Source: PBB1 sp043738425 (GTDB lineage Bacteria; Pseudomonadota; Gammaproteobacteria; Burkholderiales; Burkholderiaceae_C). Taken from it: a stretch of 21,577 nt of DNA. The stretch is from contig JAYUGJ010000045.1 in assembly GCA_043738425.1 (NCBI GenBank), positions 1 through 21,577 of the forward strand, written 5' to 3'. The stretch's first letter is position 1. Each line of letters begins with the position of its first letter. A model generated the notes under the pieces. That model did no database searches and was not told where the DNA came from. It worked only from the letters and a program-made list of their open reading frames with translations. This document shows, in pieces, positions 1 to 8,227 of the stretch. A program made the translations under genes and the position numbers.

Positions 1-701
1 ATGCAATACAGGAAGCGGTCGCGCCAGTGCATGAAGGGCTGCGAGTTGATGTTCTCGTCGTCCTTCATGAAGTCGAGGCCGCCCTTCAGGCCTTCGTACA
101 CGACACGGCCGTAGTTGCGGCCCGACAGCCCCAGCTTCGGCTTGGTGGTGGCCCCCAGCAGCGGGCGGCCGAATTTGTCGAGCCGCTCGCGTTCGACCAC
201 CACGCCGGTGGCCGGGCCCTGAAAGGTTTTCAGGTACGCCACCGGGATGCGCATGTCTTCCAGGCGCAGCGCCTTGACGGCTTTGAAGCCGAACACGTTG
301 CCGATGATCGAGGCCGTCAGGTTGGCGATCGAGCCGCCTTCGAACAGATCGATGTCATAGGCGATGTAGGCGAAAAACTGCGCGTCGGTTTTGGTGCCAG
401 GGCCGGTGTTGGGCACCGCATCGACGCGGTAGGCCTTCGCGCGGTACATCTCGCAGGCGGTCAGGCGGTCGGTCCACACCACCGTCCAGGTCGCGGTCGA
501 CGACTCACCGGCCACTGCGGCTGCGGCTTCCTCATGGTCGACGCCTTCTTGCGGCGTGATGCGGAACATCGCAATCAGGTCGGTTTCCTTGGGCACGTAA
601 TCGGGCTGCCAGTAGCCCATTTGCTTGTACTTCAACACGCCCGCGCTGTAGCGCTTTTTGGCATCGGTGATCTGCTTCGCGTCGTCGTTCATGTTGCCCA
701 C
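1..701 (-). CDS. cbbL: RuBisCO large subunit, red-type form I (partial)
   Basis: This is the N-terminal ~233 residues of ribulose-1,5-bisphosphate carboxylase/oxygenase large subunit, the CO2-fixing enzyme of the Calvin cycle; the rest lies beyond the left window edge. The translation carries red-type form I blocks: KYKQMGYWQPDYVPK, AVAGESSTATWTVVWTDRLT, GATTKPKLGLSGRNYGRVVYEGLKGG in overlapping stretches, and GGLDFMKDDENINSQPF, whose Lys is the carbamylated active-site residue. KPKLG contains the catalytic lysine. Start choice: AGGAG (712-708, minus) lies 6 nt before a GTG at 701; an ATG at 692 is 15 nt from the same site, so GTG is preferred, although the ATG start (MNDDAKQ) is also plausible. 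A loop after YRVDAVPN (TGPGTKTDAQFF) looks about six residues longer than I recall for Cupriavidus. It is divergent from cbbR, the usual arrangement for CbbR-controlled cbb operons. The small subunit and CbbX would be expected to the left, outside the window. Confidence 0.97.
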   Translation of the reverse strand, partial: MGNMNDDAKQITDAKKRYSAGVLKYKQMGYWQPDYVPKETDLIAMFRITPQEGVDHEEAAAAVAGESSTATWTVVWTDRLTACEMYRAKAYRVDAVPNTGPGTKTDAQFFAYIAYDIDLFEGGSIANLTASIIGNVFGFKAVKALRLEDMRIPVAYLKTFQGPATGVVVERERLDKFGRPLLGATTKPKLGLSGRNYGRVVYEGLKGGLDFMKDDENINSQPFMHWRDRFLYC

Positions 702-835
702 AGGAATCTCCTCGATGAATGAACTGGATGGAACCTACTGAACTGAAGGATGACGCACCAATGGAATTTACAAAAGTGAAAGTTTTTCGCTGATACATTG
801 CGTTTGACTAATCAATTACGGCCCGCACCCACGCC
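702..835. promoter_or_regulatory. Divergent cbbL/cbbR promoter region with candidate CbbR sites
   Basis: This spacer between two divergent genes contains an AT-richer block (about 762-818) that stands out from the GC-rich surroundings. LysR-type regulators bind T-N11-A motifs with imperfect dyads. Two fit: TTTGACTAATCAA (803-815), which contains the dyad TTGA-N4-TCAA and sits about 20 bp before the cbbR start, and TTTACAAAAGTGAAA (767-781), nearer cbbL. By family knowledge CbbR would activate cbbL and repress itself from here. No clean -35/-10 pair was identified on either strand, so exact promoter positions are not given. Confidence 0.5.
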
Positions 836-1855
836 ATGCCTCTGTCGAAGAACGCCACCTTCCGCCAGCTTGCGACTTTTCACACGGTGGTGCGTTTGAG
901 CAGCGTGTCGTTGGCGGCCGATGAGCTGCACCTCACGCAGCCTGCGGTGTCGATACAGATCGGCATCTTGGAAGAATCGGCCGGCACGCCGCTGCTCAGC
1001 CGCAACGGGCGTGGCATTCGGCCGACCGCCGCCGGCGAGTTGCTGGCGCAATACGCCGGCCGCGTGCTGGAGCTGTGGCGTGAAGCGGGCGAAGAAATGG
1101 CCACCTTGCAAGGCGTGTTTTCCGGCACCTTGCGGGTCGGCGCGGTGACCACCGCCGAGTACCTGCTGCCGCCGCTGCTGGTGGCGTTTGCCAAAGACAA
1201 CCCGAAGATCAAATTCAAACTGCAGGTGGGCAACCGCGACGAGATCGTGCGCATGCTGGCCAGCCACGAAATCGACCTCGCGATCATGGGCCGCCCGCCG
1301 ACCGAGTTGAAAACCAGCTCGATCGTGTTCGCCCGGCACCCGATGGGTTTTTATGCCGCGCCGAACCACCCGCTGATGGCACCCCGCAAGCTGGCGATCG
1401 CGGCGCTGGCCGAAGAACGCATCTTGGTGCGCGAGCGCGGCTCCGGCACCCGCACCACGGTCGAACGCGTCTTCAAAGACGCCGGGTTGCGGCTGCGCAT
1501 CGGCTCCGAAATGTCGAGCAACGAAGCGATCAAGCAAATGTGCGCGGCCGGTTTCGGCGTCGCGTTTTTATCGCTGCACAGCTGCGTGCTGGAGCAGCAA
1601 GCCGGCCTGCTGCGTTTGCTGCCGATGGCGGGCAACCCGATTCACCGTGACTGGTGCGTGCTGCACCTGAGTGCGCAGCAATTGCCGCAGGTTGCACTCG
1701 CGTTCAAAGACTTTTTACGCGACCACGGGCAGGCACAAATCAAGCAACAACTGGGTGCATGCGCGGCCAACGCAGGTTCGAGTGCAGCGCGCGCGGCAGC
1801 CCGTCAGGGTGCGGCGGCGCGGCAGCCACGCAGCAAGTCCAGCGCTGGGTCGTAG
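836..1855 (+). CDS. cbbR: LysR-type transcriptional regulator CbbR
   Basis: This 339-residue LysR-type regulator is predicted to activate the divergent Calvin-cycle genes. Residues ~8-66 form the winged helix-turn-helix (FRQLATFHTVV, AADELHLTQPAVSIQI, TPLLSRNGRGIRPTAAGELL). Residues ~93-300 form the periplasmic-binding-like effector domain (GTLRVGAVTTAEYLLPPLL, VGNRDEIVRML, DLAIMGRPP, RERGSGTRTTVERVF, SEMSSNEAIKQMCAAGFGVA). These blocks and the position opposite cbbL support CbbR rather than a generic LysR. No strong Shine-Dalgarno precedes the ATG. The last ~32 residues are an Ala/Arg/Ser-rich tail without family character, and its final 52 bp are antisense to the 3' end of eptA. The tail may come from loss of an earlier stop codon. 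Confidence 0.93.
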   Translation: MPLSKNATFRQLATFHTVVRLSSVSLAADELHLTQPAVSIQIGILEESAGTPLLSRNGRGIRPTAAGELLAQYAGRVLELWREAGEEMATLQGVFSGTLRVGAVTTAEYLLPPLLVAFAKDNPKIKFKLQVGNRDEIVRMLASHEIDLAIMGRPPTELKTSSIVFARHPMGFYAAPNHPLMAPRKLAIAALAEERILVRERGSGTRTTVERVFKDAGLRLRIGSEMSSNEAIKQMCAAGFGVAFLSLHSCVLEQQAGLLRLLPMAGNPIHRDWCVLHLSAQQLPQVALAFKDFLRDHGQAQIKQQLGACAANAGSSAARAAARQGAAARQPRSKSSAGS

Positions 1856-3504
1856 ACGCTGGTTTGCACATCGAGCATCGCCAGCACGGTGGAAAACACA
1901 TGGTCGTGCGCGGCGGGTTGGGCCGCACGCGCGCGCAGGCAACCGACATCGATTCGCTGGCTTGCCGCGTAGCCGTCCGACAGCCACATGACCATCGGCA
2001 CATGGGTCTGTTCTTTCGGCGCGATGGCGTACGGCATGCCGTGCAGGAACAAGTTGTTTTCGCCGAGCGATTCGCCGTGATCGGACACGTAAAGCAGCGC
2101 GGTGTCGAACTGCGCGCTTTGCGACTTTAAAAATGCAATCGTCTGCGCCACCACATGGTCGGTGTACGCAATCGAGTTGTCGTAACTGTTGACGACTTCC
2201 GGCAGGCTGCACTTGCGCAGCTCGCTGGTTTCGCAGGTCGGTTTGAACCGTTGAAATGCGGCCGGCGCGCGGCGGTAGTAGGCCGGGCCGTGGCTGCCCA
2301 TCAGGTGCAGCACAACGGCTTGGCTGCGCGGTGCGTGGTGGCCTGGGTTTGCACCGGCGTTGGTGGCCAGTTGCGTGGCCAGGCCGGTCAACAAAATCTC
2401 GTCCATGCACTCGCCGTCTTGACACCATGCCGGGTCGTCTGCCGCGCCCATTTTTTGCGTCGGCAAACCGGCGCACACGCCTTTGCAGCCCGACTGGTTG
2501 TCGCGCCACTGCACGCCCACACCAGCGCGGTTGAGCACCTGCAGCAGCGACTCTTCGCTGCGGATGCGGTCTTCGTCGTAATGCCGCCGGCCGATGCGTG
2601 CAAACAGGCACGGCACCGAGGTTTCGGTGTTGGTGCCGCACGAAGTCACGTCGCTGAAATTGATCACGTGGAGCGCGGCCAACGCAGGCGTGGTTTGGCG
2701 GGCATAGCCATTGAGGCCCCAATTCGCCGCGCGTGCGGTTTCACCGACCATCAACACCAATAAGGTGGGCTTGCTGCGCAACACGGCCGCGGGCGCTGTC
2801 ACCGCATCGACGCCGATCGGCACCAACGGCTTGGCAGCAGTGACCGCATCGGCCGTGGCAACCCGGGCCAGCGAATACACGTAGTTGGCCGGCGTGACCA
2901 GATAGCGCATTGCTTTTTGGCTGCGCATCAGCGACGACAGGTCTTGCGAGACCGCGAGGAACGCCGCCGCACCCACCAACAACGCCGCCACGATTGCGCC
3001 GACTCGCCAGGCCACGGCGGCAGCAAAGCGGCGCGGCAGCACCACGCAGCGCCACACCAGCCAGGCCGGTAACGCCGCTTGCAGCGCCAGGTGCGGTAGC
3101 ATGTCCCAAGCCAACAAATCGCGCGCTTCGCCCGGGTCGGTGTGCAGCAGATTGCGCAGCATCGTCGGGTCGAGGAACACCGAATACTTGTGCATGAAAT
3201 AGGTCGCCACTGCGGTCGCAACCAGCAAAACCATCAGCAGCGGTTTGACCGTGCGGCGCAGTGAAATCAACAACAGCGCGACGAAGTGCAACGCCACCAG
3301 CAGCGTGAACACGCACGCGCAAAACAACCAGGTGGCGGGGTCGGTGGCGCTGCGACCCGCCAACGCACTGGACCAAAACGCGCGGTTGCTGACCAGCACG
3401 AAAAACAGGCTGGCCAACAGCGCCAGCGATTCGGTCGACCAGCCGCGGGCCGACTGAATTGATGCAGTCGGTGGCGACAAAGGTGGTTGCGGTGTGGATG
3501 CCAT
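1804..3504 (-). CDS. eptA: Lipid A phosphoethanolamine transferase (EptA/MCR-like)
   Basis: This 566-residue inner-membrane enzyme is predicted to move phosphoethanolamine from phosphatidylethanolamine to lipid A at the periplasmic face, which in this family lowers surface charge and polymyxin sensitivity. Hydrophobic segments at roughly residues 26-45, 58-80, 88-104, 136-152 and 168-186 give the expected N-terminal membrane domain. The sulfatase-like domain follows: MVGETARAANWGLNGY (Glu255), the nucleophile Thr287 in VTSCGTNTETSVPCLF, and metal ligands Asp475-His476 in SDHGESLGENN with His488 in FLHGMPYAIAPKEQ. These match the catalytic set of EptA/MCR proteins, and the length is normal. 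The start is MASTPQPPLS at 3504; the frame stays open upstream but that part is not family-like. No two-component regulator lies next to it. The 3' end overlaps cbbR convergently by 52 bp. Confidence 0.93.
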   Translation of the reverse strand: MASTPQPPLSPPTASIQSARGWSTESLALLASLFFVLVSNRAFWSSALAGRSATDPATWLFCACVFTLLVALHFVALLLISLRRTVKPLLMVLLVATAVATYFMHKYSVFLDPTMLRNLLHTDPGEARDLLAWDMLPHLALQAALPAWLVWRCVVLPRRFAAAVAWRVGAIVAALLVGAAAFLAVSQDLSSLMRSQKAMRYLVTPANYVYSLARVATADAVTAAKPLVPIGVDAVTAPAAVLRSKPTLLVLMVGETARAANWGLNGYARQTTPALAALHVINFSDVTSCGTNTETSVPCLFARIGRRHYDEDRIRSEESLLQVLNRAGVGVQWRDNQSGCKGVCAGLPTQKMGAADDPAWCQDGECMDEILLTGLATQLATNAGANPGHHAPRSQAVVLHLMGSHGPAYYRRAPAAFQRFKPTCETSELRKCSLPEVVNSYDNSIAYTDHVVAQTIAFLKSQSAQFDTALLYVSDHGESLGENNLFLHGMPYAIAPKEQTHVPMVMWLSDGYAASQRIDVGCLRARAAQPAAHDHVFSTVLAMLDVQTSVYDPALDLLRGCRAAAP

Positions 3505-3733
3505 GGACAAGCAGGTGAGTGGCGGCGCTGGCCCAGGCCGAAGCACGCAGTATCGGCGGCGCAACCTGACGCCGTGCTGAAGAACGCCGCGCGTGCATTG
3601 CAGGGGCAAACACCCGCGGCCTCAGTGGCGGCACCGAGCATGGAAAATACGCGCCTCAGCGCAGCGCGCGGCAGGCCTCTGGCCCAGCCACCGCCACGAT
3701 CCACCCGACCCATCCAGACCGACATTCCATCCC

Positions 3734-4507
3734 ATGAGTGCATTCAACGAAGAGCGCGTGCTCAGCGTCCACCACTGGACCGATCGCCTGTTCAGCTTCA
3801 CCACCACGCGCGACGCGAGCCTGCGTTTCAGCAACGGCCACTTCACGATGATCGGCCTGCGGGTCGACGGCAAACCGCTGCTGCGGGCCTACAGCATCGT
3901 CAGCCCGAACCACGACGACACGCTCGAATTTTTGAGCATCAAAGTGCCCGACGGCCCGCTGACCTCGCGGCTGCAACACATCCAGGTCGGCGACCTGGTG
4001 ATCGTCGGCAAGAAGCCCACAGGCACCTTGCTGATCGACTACCTGCTGCCCGGCAAGCGCTTGTACTTGATCGGCACCGGCACCGGCGTGGCACCGTTTC
4101 TCAGCATCATCCGCGACCCCGACACCTACGAGCGGTTCGAAAAAGTCATCCTGGTGCACGGCGTGCGCGAGGTCAAAGAGCTGGCCTACCACCGCTACCT
4201 GACCGACGAACTGCCGGTGCATGAATTCCTCGGCGAAATGGTCTCCGACCAGCTGCTGTATTACCCCACGGTGACACGCGAGCCGTTCGTCAACCAGGGC
4301 CGCATCACCACGCTGCTCGACAGCGGCAAGCTGACCGCCGACCTCGGCCTGCCCGACTTCGACCGCGAACACGACCGGGTGATGATTTGTGGCAGCCCCG
4401 AAATGCTGCGCGACCTGAAAGCCATGATGGAGGCGCGCCATTTCAAAGAAGGCAACACCTCGAAGCCGGGTGACTACGTGATCGAACGGGCGTTTGCAGA
4501 GCAGTGA
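3734..4507 (+). CDS. fpr: Ferredoxin--NADP+ reductase
   Basis: This 257-residue cytosolic flavoprotein exchanges electrons between NADPH and ferredoxin or flavodoxin. The FAD-binding motif RAYSIVSPNH starts at residue 51. The NADP-binding part has GTGTGVAPFLSIIRDPDTYE (114-133), VILVHGVREVKELAY and the nicotinamide-side CGSPEML (219-225). The C-terminus YVIERAFAEQ is typical of the bacterial Fpr subfamily of beta- and gammaproteobacteria. The start ATG at 3734 (MSAFNEERVLSVHHWTDRLF) matches the normal N-terminus; the frame extends upstream to 3593 but reads as non-coding. The gene is divergent from eptA across about 230 bp in which I found no clear promoter. It appears to be monocistronic. 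Confidence 0.96.
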   Translation: MSAFNEERVLSVHHWTDRLFSFTTTRDASLRFSNGHFTMIGLRVDGKPLLRAYSIVSPNHDDTLEFLSIKVPDGPLTSRLQHIQVGDLVIVGKKPTGTLLIDYLLPGKRLYLIGTGTGVAPFLSIIRDPDTYERFEKVILVHGVREVKELAYHRYLTDELPVHEFLGEMVSDQLLYYPTVTREPFVNQGRITTLLDSGKLTADLGLPDFDREHDRVMICGSPEMLRDLKAMMEARHFKEGNTSKPGDYVIERAFAEQ

Positions 4508-4666
4508 TTTGCGGGTGAGGCGCAACGGCCGGGCAAACGCGTGGTGAGTACGGGCGCGAAGCCGCACGGGCCGCAAAAGCCGCCACCGCAAGCACCGCAT
4601 TCCGTGCAAACCCTGCCCCCGTTTGGAGGTGGTTTTCAGTGCCGCGTGTCCGGTAAATTTGTTTGC

Positions 4667-6895
4667 ATGAACACACGCCGTACTGCCCCATCTGCCTTGT
4701 TTTTTTACCACCACCACCGCGCCGCACTCGCTGTGGCGGCGACCACTGCGTTGCTGCTTTCAGCCGCCAGCCAGCAGGCGTTTGCGCAAAGTGCGGCGCC
4801 TGCTGAGTCGGTCAAATCGATGGCAGCTGCGGCCAGCGCACCCGTGCCACCGACCAGTGCGAGTACGGGCATGCCGGCAGCCAGCGCGAGCCCACACATG
4901 CCGCTGGCCAGCGCCATGGACGGCCTGTTGAAGCAACAAGGCGTCGACTCGGCGACACGTGCGCAACGGGCCGCCAACCACCGGCAACAGGCGCTGCGAT
5001 CGGGCGACACGCGGGCGCGCTTCAAAGCCGACGAAGCGCGCAAGAAGCCGCTGGCGGCAAAGCCGGCCGACGCCGTCGCGGCCGAGGTGATCGGTTTGTT
5101 GGTGCGCTTCAAATCATCCGAGGTGCGTGCAGCGGCCGCGCGCAATGAGGCACCACCGCAGGCGCTGGTGTCGGCGGTGCAGGTAGCCGCTGGCGTGCCG
5201 ATGGCGTATGCACGACCTATGTCGCTGGGGTTTTTCGTGTTCCGGTTTCCGGCGTCGTTGTCGCTTGCGGATGCCGAGGCAGTCAAGCGCCGCATTGAGC
5301 AGCTGGGCACGGTCGACATCGTCGACCTCGACCTCAAGGCGAAAACGTCGCTGATACCGAATGACGAATACAGCGCCACGTACCAGTATTCGCTGGCACC
5401 GACCACCTCCTATGGCGGCGGCATCGATGCGGTCGACGCGTGGGAATTGACACAAGGCTCGGCCAGCACGGTGGTGGCCGTCATAGACACCGGCATCACC
5501 GCGCATCCTGAGTTCGAAGGCCGGTTGCTGCCGGGTGCCGACCTGATCAGCGACCCCGCGGTAGCCAACGATGGCGACGGGCGCGACCTGGACGCGTCGG
5601 ATCCGGGCGACTTTCAACCGGCCGCATCGGCCACCGCCGGCTGCCCTGCCAGCAACTCGAGCTGGCACGGCACCCACGTCGCAGGAATCATCGCGGCCAA
5701 GGGCAACAACGGCATCGGCATTGCGGGAGTCAACTGGAACGCACGCATCTTGCCGATCCGCGCGTTGGGCCGCTGTGGTGGCGCGATATCCGACATCTTC
5801 GACGGCTTTTTGTGGGCAATTGGATTGCCGGTGCCAGGTCTATCGGCAGTCAACGCGAACCCGGCGCGGGTCGTCAACATGAGCTTGGGCGGCAAGTCGC
5901 CCAGCGGCTGTTCGCGGGTGGCGCAGCTGGCGATTCAAGAAGCCAAAAGCCGCGGCGTGGTCGTGGTGGTCGCCGCCGGCAACAGCAACGAAGAAATAAC
6001 CACCGAAGTGCCCGCCTCGTGCCAGGGTGTCATTTCCGTCGGAGCGGTCGATCCGTACGGCAAGCGGGCCACCTACAGCAACTACAGCTTTGATTACAAA
6101 GTGCAGCTGTCGGCCCCCGGCGGCGACCAGAACCGCTACGGCCAGACCGGCGGCGTTTTATCCACCGTGAATATCGGTACGACCACACCCACCACGCCCG
6201 GATACCAGTTTTACCAAGGCACCAGCATGGCCGCACCGCATGTGGCGGGCATTGCCTCGCTGGCGCTGGCGGCCAACCCCAACCTGAGCGGTACCGAAAT
6301 CGCCGCGCTGTTGCAACTGACTGCCACCGCGTTCGAGGCCGGCTCGCAGTGTGAGACCTACTACCCGCTTTGCGGCGAGGGCATTGCCAACGCGAAGGCA
6401 ATGGTGCGGGGGGCCACCGCGTTGGTGCCGTACACCATCGTCACCGAGTTCGTCAACAAAGACACCGGCCACTATTTCCGCACCGGCGACCGCGACGAGC
6501 CGGCCATCGTGGAAAGTGGCCGACTGGGCAACTGGGTCAACACCGAGGACTATTTCATCGGCTGGCGCGACGCCTCGCAAGGCGCGGTTCCGGTGTGTCG
6601 GTTCTACAGCTACAAATTCAATTCACACTTTTATACGGCCAGTGCCGACGAGTGCGCCGCAGTGAAACGCAATGCGGACTGGACCTACGAAAACATCGCG
6701 TTCTACGCCAAGCTTCCGGTCAACGGCGTGTGCCCCGCCAACTCCACGCCGGTCACTCGTTTTTATAACAACCGGCAAAACGCCAACGACGGCAACCACA
6801 GCTTCACGCAGTACGGCGAGTACTACCGTACGTTTTTTACTGCGCGCGGCTGGACCGACGAAGGGGTACGCATGTGCACCGCGTCGTTCGGCTGA
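4667..6895 (+). CDS. Secreted subtilisin-like S8 serine protease with C-terminal DUF5648-like domain
   Basis: This 742-residue exported protease starts with a signal peptide (hydrophobic core ~18-34, likely cut after AFA at residue 40). An Ala/Pro/Ser-rich stretch (~41-135) and a propeptide-like domain (~138-228) follow. The S8 domain spans ~250-590, with catalytic Asp274 (AVIDTGITAHPEFEG), His334 (WHGTHVAGIIAAKGNNG), oxyanion Asn439 (VVVVAAGNSNEE) and Ser520 (YQGTSMAAPHVAGIASLAL). Residues ~593-742 resemble DUF5648: aromatic-rich repeats around FVNKDTGHYFRTGDRDE, VCRFYSYKFNSHFYTASADE and VTRFYNNRQNANDGNHSFT, found on secreted bacterial proteins and thought to be a binding module. Cysteines cluster in this tail, compatible with disulfides outside the cell. 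ATG 4667 gives an intact signal peptide; a GGAGGT lies 36 nt upstream, too far to help, and a GTG at 4646 is an alternative start. It stands alone, convergent with the SDR gene. Confidence 0.93.
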   Translation: MNTRRTAPSALFFYHHHRAALAVAATTALLLSAASQQAFAQSAAPAESVKSMAAAASAPVPPTSASTGMPAASASPHMPLASAMDGLLKQQGVDSATRAQRAANHRQQALRSGDTRARFKADEARKKPLAAKPADAVAAEVIGLLVRFKSSEVRAAAARNEAPPQALVSAVQVAAGVPMAYARPMSLGFFVFRFPASLSLADAEAVKRRIEQLGTVDIVDLDLKAKTSLIPNDEYSATYQYSLAPTTSYGGGIDAVDAWELTQGSASTVVAVIDTGITAHPEFEGRLLPGADLISDPAVANDGDGRDLDASDPGDFQPAASATAGCPASNSSWHGTHVAGIIAAKGNNGIGIAGVNWNARILPIRALGRCGGAISDIFDGFLWAIGLPVPGLSAVNANPARVVNMSLGGKSPSGCSRVAQLAIQEAKSRGVVVVVAAGNSNEEITTEVPASCQGVISVGAVDPYGKRATYSNYSFDYKVQLSAPGGDQNRYGQTGGVLSTVNIGTTTPTTPGYQFYQGTSMAAPHVAGIASLALAANPNLSGTEIAALLQLTATAFEAGSQCETYYPLCGEGIANAKAMVRGATALVPYTIVTEFVNKDTGHYFRTGDRDEPAIVESGRLGNWVNTEDYFIGWRDASQGAVPVCRFYSYKFNSHFYTASADECAAVKRNADWTYENIAFYAKLPVNGVCPANSTPVTRFYNNRQNANDGNHSFTQYGEYYRTFFTARGWTDEGVRMCTASFG

Positions 6896-6943
6896 CCTGC
6901 GCGGCGGCGCGGCGGCCAAACCAACGTCGCTTACCACCGTCCC

Positions 6944-7693
6944 TCACCACGGCAACGTTTCACCGTGGTGGTTGAAAAATCCGCCGCTGGCTGGTGCCTC
7001 CAGCGCATCGATGACTGCCAACAAACGCGCGGCCGACTCCGCCGGCGTTTGCACCTCGAGGCCGGTTTTGGCGAACGGTGACGACAGGCCGGTGTTGACC
7101 GTGCCCGGGTGCAGCGCCACGCAAATGGCTTCGGGTTTCGCACGGGCCAACTCGATGGCCGCGGTGCGCACCAGCTGGTTGAGTGCGGCCTTGGCCGCGC
7201 GGTAGCTGTACCAACCGCCGAGCCGGTTGTCACCGATGCTGCCGACCTTGGCCGACAACGTCGCAAACACCGCCTTGCCGTGGCGTGGCACCAGCGGCAA
7301 AAAATGTTTCATCAGCAACGCCGGCCCGATCGCGTTGACCGCGAACGAATGCGCCATGTGCGCTGCATCGAGCTGACGCCAGGTTTTTTCCGGCTCGAAA
7401 CCGTGGCCATGCAGAAAACCGGTGGCATCGATCACCAACCGCAGCGGCGCGTCGGTCTGCAGCCAGCCCGCCACCTGCGCGGCAGCGGATGCGACGCTGG
7501 CCTCGCTGGTGATGTCCAGCGGGTTGGTGGGGCCAACCGCGCTTGCAGCGTGGCCGGGTTCGCCGTGCCGACTGAAGCCGAGCACCTGCGGGTAGCGCGC
7601 ATCGGCGCGTAGCAATTCGCCGAGCGCGCGGCCCAACCCGCCGTGTGCGCCGATCACCACCGCCGCGCCGCGCGGCACGGCAAGCCCGCTCAC
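6944..7693 (-). CDS. SDR-family NAD(P)-dependent oxidoreductase
   Basis: This is a 249-residue short-chain dehydrogenase/reductase of the classical fold; the substrate is unknown. The cofactor-binding motif is AAVVIGAHGGLGRALGELL (Gly15-x3-Gly19-x-Gly21). An active-site Ser sits in FATLSAKVGSIGD (Ser147), followed by Tyr164 and Lys168 in YSYRAAKAALNQL. ALHPGTVNTGLSSPF is the usual loop before the C-terminal lid. This layout resembles the CsgA/C-factor-like SDR group. The GTG start at 7693 is chosen because its GTGA overlaps the TGA stop of the upstream zinc-ribbon gene, implying translational coupling. A longer frame to 7771 would run through that upstream gene and is rejected. Confidence 0.9.
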   Translation of the reverse strand: MSGLAVPRGAAVVIGAHGGLGRALGELLRADARYPQVLGFSRHGEPGHAASAVGPTNPLDITSEASVASAAAQVAGWLQTDAPLRLVIDATGFLHGHGFEPEKTWRQLDAAHMAHSFAVNAIGPALLMKHFLPLVPRHGKAVFATLSAKVGSIGDNRLGGWYSYRAAKAALNQLVRTAAIELARAKPEAICVALHPGTVNTGLSSPFAKTGLEVQTPAESAARLLAVIDALEAPASGGFFNHHGETLPW

Positions 7694-7869
7694 AGCGACC
7701 CGGGTTCCACCGGGTTGGCTGCCGCGGCAGCAGCAGCGGCGGCCTCGGCAGCTGCCACACACGCATTGCATTTGCCCAGACCGGACATCCGCACATCCGG
7801 TTTGCCGTCACCGGTTTTGAAGTTCGCCTGACAGCGGCGGCACACATACATCTTTGCGCTCGACATCAT
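7690..7869 (-). CDS. Small zinc-ribbon protein, unknown function
   Basis: This 59-residue predicted protein begins MMSSAKMYVCRRCQANFKTG. It carries two CxxC knuckles (CRRC and CNAC, about 20 residues apart), which would form a single zinc ribbon, then an alanine run and the end NPVEPGSL. No function can be assigned; such ribbons bind nucleic acid or act as rubredoxin-like modules, but neither is shown here. The stop codon overlaps the GTG start of the downstream SDR gene, so the two are probably co-translated. The start is uncertain: the frame is open to an ATG at 7983, giving 97 residues with a plausible charged segment (KLRQSQAEYSAARPAAEQGA). Neither start has a strong ribosome site; AAGG about 10 nt before 7869 favours the short form. 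Confidence 0.6.
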   Translation of the reverse strand: MMSSAKMYVCRRCQANFKTGDGKPDVRMSGLGKCNACVAAAEAAAAAAAAANPVEPGSL

Positions 7870-8227
7870 GGTGCGGGCGCCTTGCTCGGCGGCTGGCCGC
7901 GCTGCGGAGTACTCGGCCTGCGATTGCCGCAGCTTGAGCGCGCCTTCAGGCAATGGATGGGGCTTACCGGTGCGTGTGACCATGGCGTGCAAGATGGAGT
8001 GGACGAAAGCGGCGCAGGGTCGGCTGTCGACGCGCCTGCGGGCGGTTGATTGTCTGTGCAACGGGTGGCCATGTCTTCCCCGCGCAAGAGGGAGGCGGGA
8101 CGCCGACCGGTCGGCTGTGGCAGCTCGGTGCAGACGGCGCCAACGCGGGACGCTGTCCTCGATGCAAGCACGCCGGTGCGTTGCGGTTGGAACAATGACC
8201 GGCCGGCCCAGCCCAGCCCAACGCAGC
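7870..8227. other. Intergenic stretch between modC and the zinc-ribbon gene
   Basis: I see no convincing gene here. The part up to 7983 may be the 5' extension of the zinc-ribbon gene. The remainder has open frames on both strands whose translations are Arg/Pro-rich and unlike any family, typical of GC-rich non-coding DNA. No T-run hairpin terminator for the mod operon was found. Confidence 0.5.

Noticed and set aside
4640..4666. Promoter-like TAAATT just before the protease start
   Set aside because: No -35 element at a normal distance; too weak to annotate.
6945..6970. Hairpin CACCACGG/CCGTGGTG between the protease and SDR genes
   Set aside because: The 8-bp stem is perfect but the loop is 10 nt, no T-run follows on either strand, and it lies within the SDR coding end; not supportable as a terminator.
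7866..8195. Minus-strand ORF whose TGA overlaps the ATGATG of the zinc-ribbon gene
   Set aside because: The stop-start overlap is tempting, but the translation (Pro/Ser/Cys-rich) and third-position base use do not look coding.
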